Shown piece by piece: positions 5,026 to 5,809 of a DNA stretch of 5,809 bases; the stretch's first letter is position 1, and each line of letters starts with the position of its first letter. A program made the position numbers and the translations under genes. Location of the stretch: NCBI GenBank assembly GCA_045546275.1, contig JAZQCM010000040.1, positions 1 through 5,809 of the forward strand, given 5' to 3'. The notes beneath the pieces were generated by a model. It was not told the DNA's origin. It made no database searches and saw nothing but the letters and a program-made list of their open reading frames with translations. The stretch comes from RGIG1927 sp045546275 (GTDB lineage Bacteria > Bacillota > Clostridia > UMGS1883).

Positions 5026-5313
5026 GTGAAAAGCATTTTACAAAACAAGAAAGAGTGTTACTTCACCAAACGGACAGGCAACTTGCATTTGCACCATATA
5101 TATGGGGGTCGTGGTTTACGGCAAATATCAGATCGTGAGGGCTTTGTTGTCTATCTTATCCCCGAATTACACAATATGAGCAACAACGGCGTTCACTTCA
5201 ACAGGGAGCTTGATTTAAGGCTCAAAAGAGAGTGTCAAGCGAAATATGAAGAAACGCACAGCCGCGAAGAATTTATATCACTTATCGGCAGAAATTACAT
5301 TTTAGATGATTAA
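5026..5313 (+). CDS. HNH/Ref-like nuclease, small phage type
   Basis: The 95-residue product has ECYFTKRTGNLHLHHIYGGR (10-29), giving the His-His of a beta-beta-alpha metal site (His23, His24), then LIPELHNMSNNGVHFNRELD (44-63) with HN at 49-50 and His57/Asn59, and a final FISLIGRNYI. This resembles the small HNH proteins of phage recombination modules related to P1 Ref, a RecA-dependent nuclease; I recall many homologues with a CxxC zinc pair near position 11. Here only Cys11 remains, followed by YFTK, so the zinc knuckle appears reduced. The start is GTG with AAGGGTGAG just upstream, inside the end of the NinB-like gene, 4 bp after that gene's stop. Its likely role is processing of branched or RecA-bound DNA, by inference. 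Confidence 0.75.
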   Translation: MKSILQNKKECYFTKRTGNLHLHHIYGGRGLRQISDREGFVVYLIPELHNMSNNGVHFNRELDLRLKRECQAKYEETHSREEFISLIGRNYILDD

Positions 5314-5330
5314 AGAAAGGTTTAACAATT

Positions 5331-5809
5331 ATGAAAGCTTTTAAAGGATTTGACAAAGATTTAAAGTGCCGTGATTTTCAATACGAAATCGGCAAAGAGT
5401 ACGAAGAAAAAGAGGCTACTTTGTGCAATAGTGGTTTTCACGCTTGCGAGCACCCTCTTGATGTTTTGGGCTACTATCCGCCAACAGATAACAACCGATA
5501 TTGTGAGGTTGAAATTGACGACAACGGCGAGCGACACACAGACGACACAAAAGTATGCGGAACAAAAATAAAAATCGGTGCAGAAATTGGCATAAAGGGT
5601 TTAATTAAAGCCGCTTTTCAGTACACAAAAGAAAGATGTACCACCGACAAACAAGGAGCAGACAACACAGCTCTCACGGGCGGTTATAGTTCAGCTCTCA
5701 CGGGCGGTGATAGGTCAGCTCTCACGGGCGGTGATAGGTCAGCTCTCACGGGCGGTTATAGTTCAGCTCTCACGGGCGGTGATAGGTCAGCTCTCACGGG
5801 CGGTTATAG
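5331..5809 (+). CDS. DUF7666-like protein with C-terminal octapeptide repeats (partial, runs off the window)
   Basis: The frame opens at an ATG preceded by AAAGG and stays open to the window end, giving at least 159 residues. The N-terminal part reads MKAFKGFDKDLKCRDFQYEI, then KEYEEKEATLCNSGFHACEH (22-41), PLDVLGYYPP (42-51), CEVEIDD (58-64) and KIKIGAEIGIKGLIKAAF (79-96). These are the signatures I associate with DUF7666 proteins of phages and prophages, whose function is unknown. From residue 114 the sequence is ALTGGYSS/ALTGGDRS repeated, six units including the cut last one. Such short Ala/Thr/Gly/Ser repeats usually form a repetitive beta solenoid-like tail. It follows the HNH gene by 17 bp and is probably the next gene of the operon. 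The stop codon and the full repeat number are outside the window. Confidence 0.75.
   Translation, partial: MKAFKGFDKDLKCRDFQYEIGKEYEEKEATLCNSGFHACEHPLDVLGYYPPTDNNRYCEVEIDDNGERHTDDTKVCGTKIKIGAEIGIKGLIKAAFQYTKERCTTDKQGADNTALTGGYSSALTGGDRSALTGGDRSALTGGYSSALTGGDRSALTGGY
5670..5809 (+). repeat. 24-bp in-frame tandem repeat
   Basis: Five complete 24-bp units begin at 5670, 5694, 5718, 5742 and 5766; a sixth starts at 5790 and is cut by the window end after 20 bases. All units share GCTCTCACGGGCGG and differ only at two positions. TTATAGTTCA encodes YSS and TGATAGGTCA encodes DRS. The observed order is YS, DR, DR, YS, DR, Y(S). Unit length is a multiple of three, so copy-number change keeps the reading frame. 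Confidence 0.95.

Noticed and set aside
5371..5571. Plus-strand 66-aa open frame with a hydrophobic stretch
   Set aside because: It is in another frame of the DUF7666-like gene, which opens at 5331 and stays open through the repeats.
5670..5809. CRISPR-like array
   Set aside because: The 24-bp units are directly contiguous with no spacers and encode an in-frame peptide repeat.

Overview
The window looks like the left end of an integrated mobile element, most likely a temperate phage of the gp157/Rad52-like type, in a spore-forming, low-GC Clostridia host (Bacillota; probably an Oscillospiraceae/Lachnospiraceae-like gut anaerobe, an inference from sequence style). The host evidence is the first ~140 bases, which encode the N-terminal two thirds of an alpha/beta-type small acid-soluble spore protein (SASP). 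Its conserved C-terminus is replaced by a few unrelated residues, and a large serine recombinase gene ends 15 bp further on, facing the junction. This is the expected picture of an attL site inside a spore-protein gene.

Layout. (1) 1-166: truncated SASP gene and inferred attL. (2) 182-1819, minus strand: 545-aa large serine integrase. (3) 1924-1997: a compact region with face-to-face promoters and inverted repeats, one with the GAAC-N4-GTTC pattern of Bacillota LexA boxes. (4) 2019-2147, plus strand: a 42-aa helical protein whose gene overlaps tail-to-tail with a repressor gene. (5) 2113-2487, minus strand: Cro/CI-type (XRE) repressor. (6) 2488-2642: divergent promoter region with a perfect 19-bp palindromic operator; a near-identical second operator lies just after the next gene. 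(7) 2643-5313, plus strand: a tightly packed early operon. It encodes a Cro-like XRE protein, a 45-aa protein, a two-helix membrane protein, a 47-aa coiled-coil protein, a gp157-like protein, a Rad52-like annealing protein, a NinB-like protein and an HNH nuclease-like protein. (8) 5331 to the window end: a DUF7666-like protein whose C-terminus runs into perfect 24-bp tandem repeats and leaves the window.

How the parts may work together: the minus-strand XRE repressor and the plus-strand Cro-like protein form a lysis/lysogeny-type switch around the ATTGTGCTT operators. The operon it controls supplies homologous recombination functions (gp157, Rad52-like annealer, NinB-like, HNH). The integrase and the 42-aa protein share a second regulatory region that may respond to DNA damage. 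No structural, lysis or conjugation genes are visible, so phage rather than ICE rests on the recombination module. No stretch over 300 bp lacks a gene. I see no tRNA, rRNA, CRISPR array or convincing terminator.
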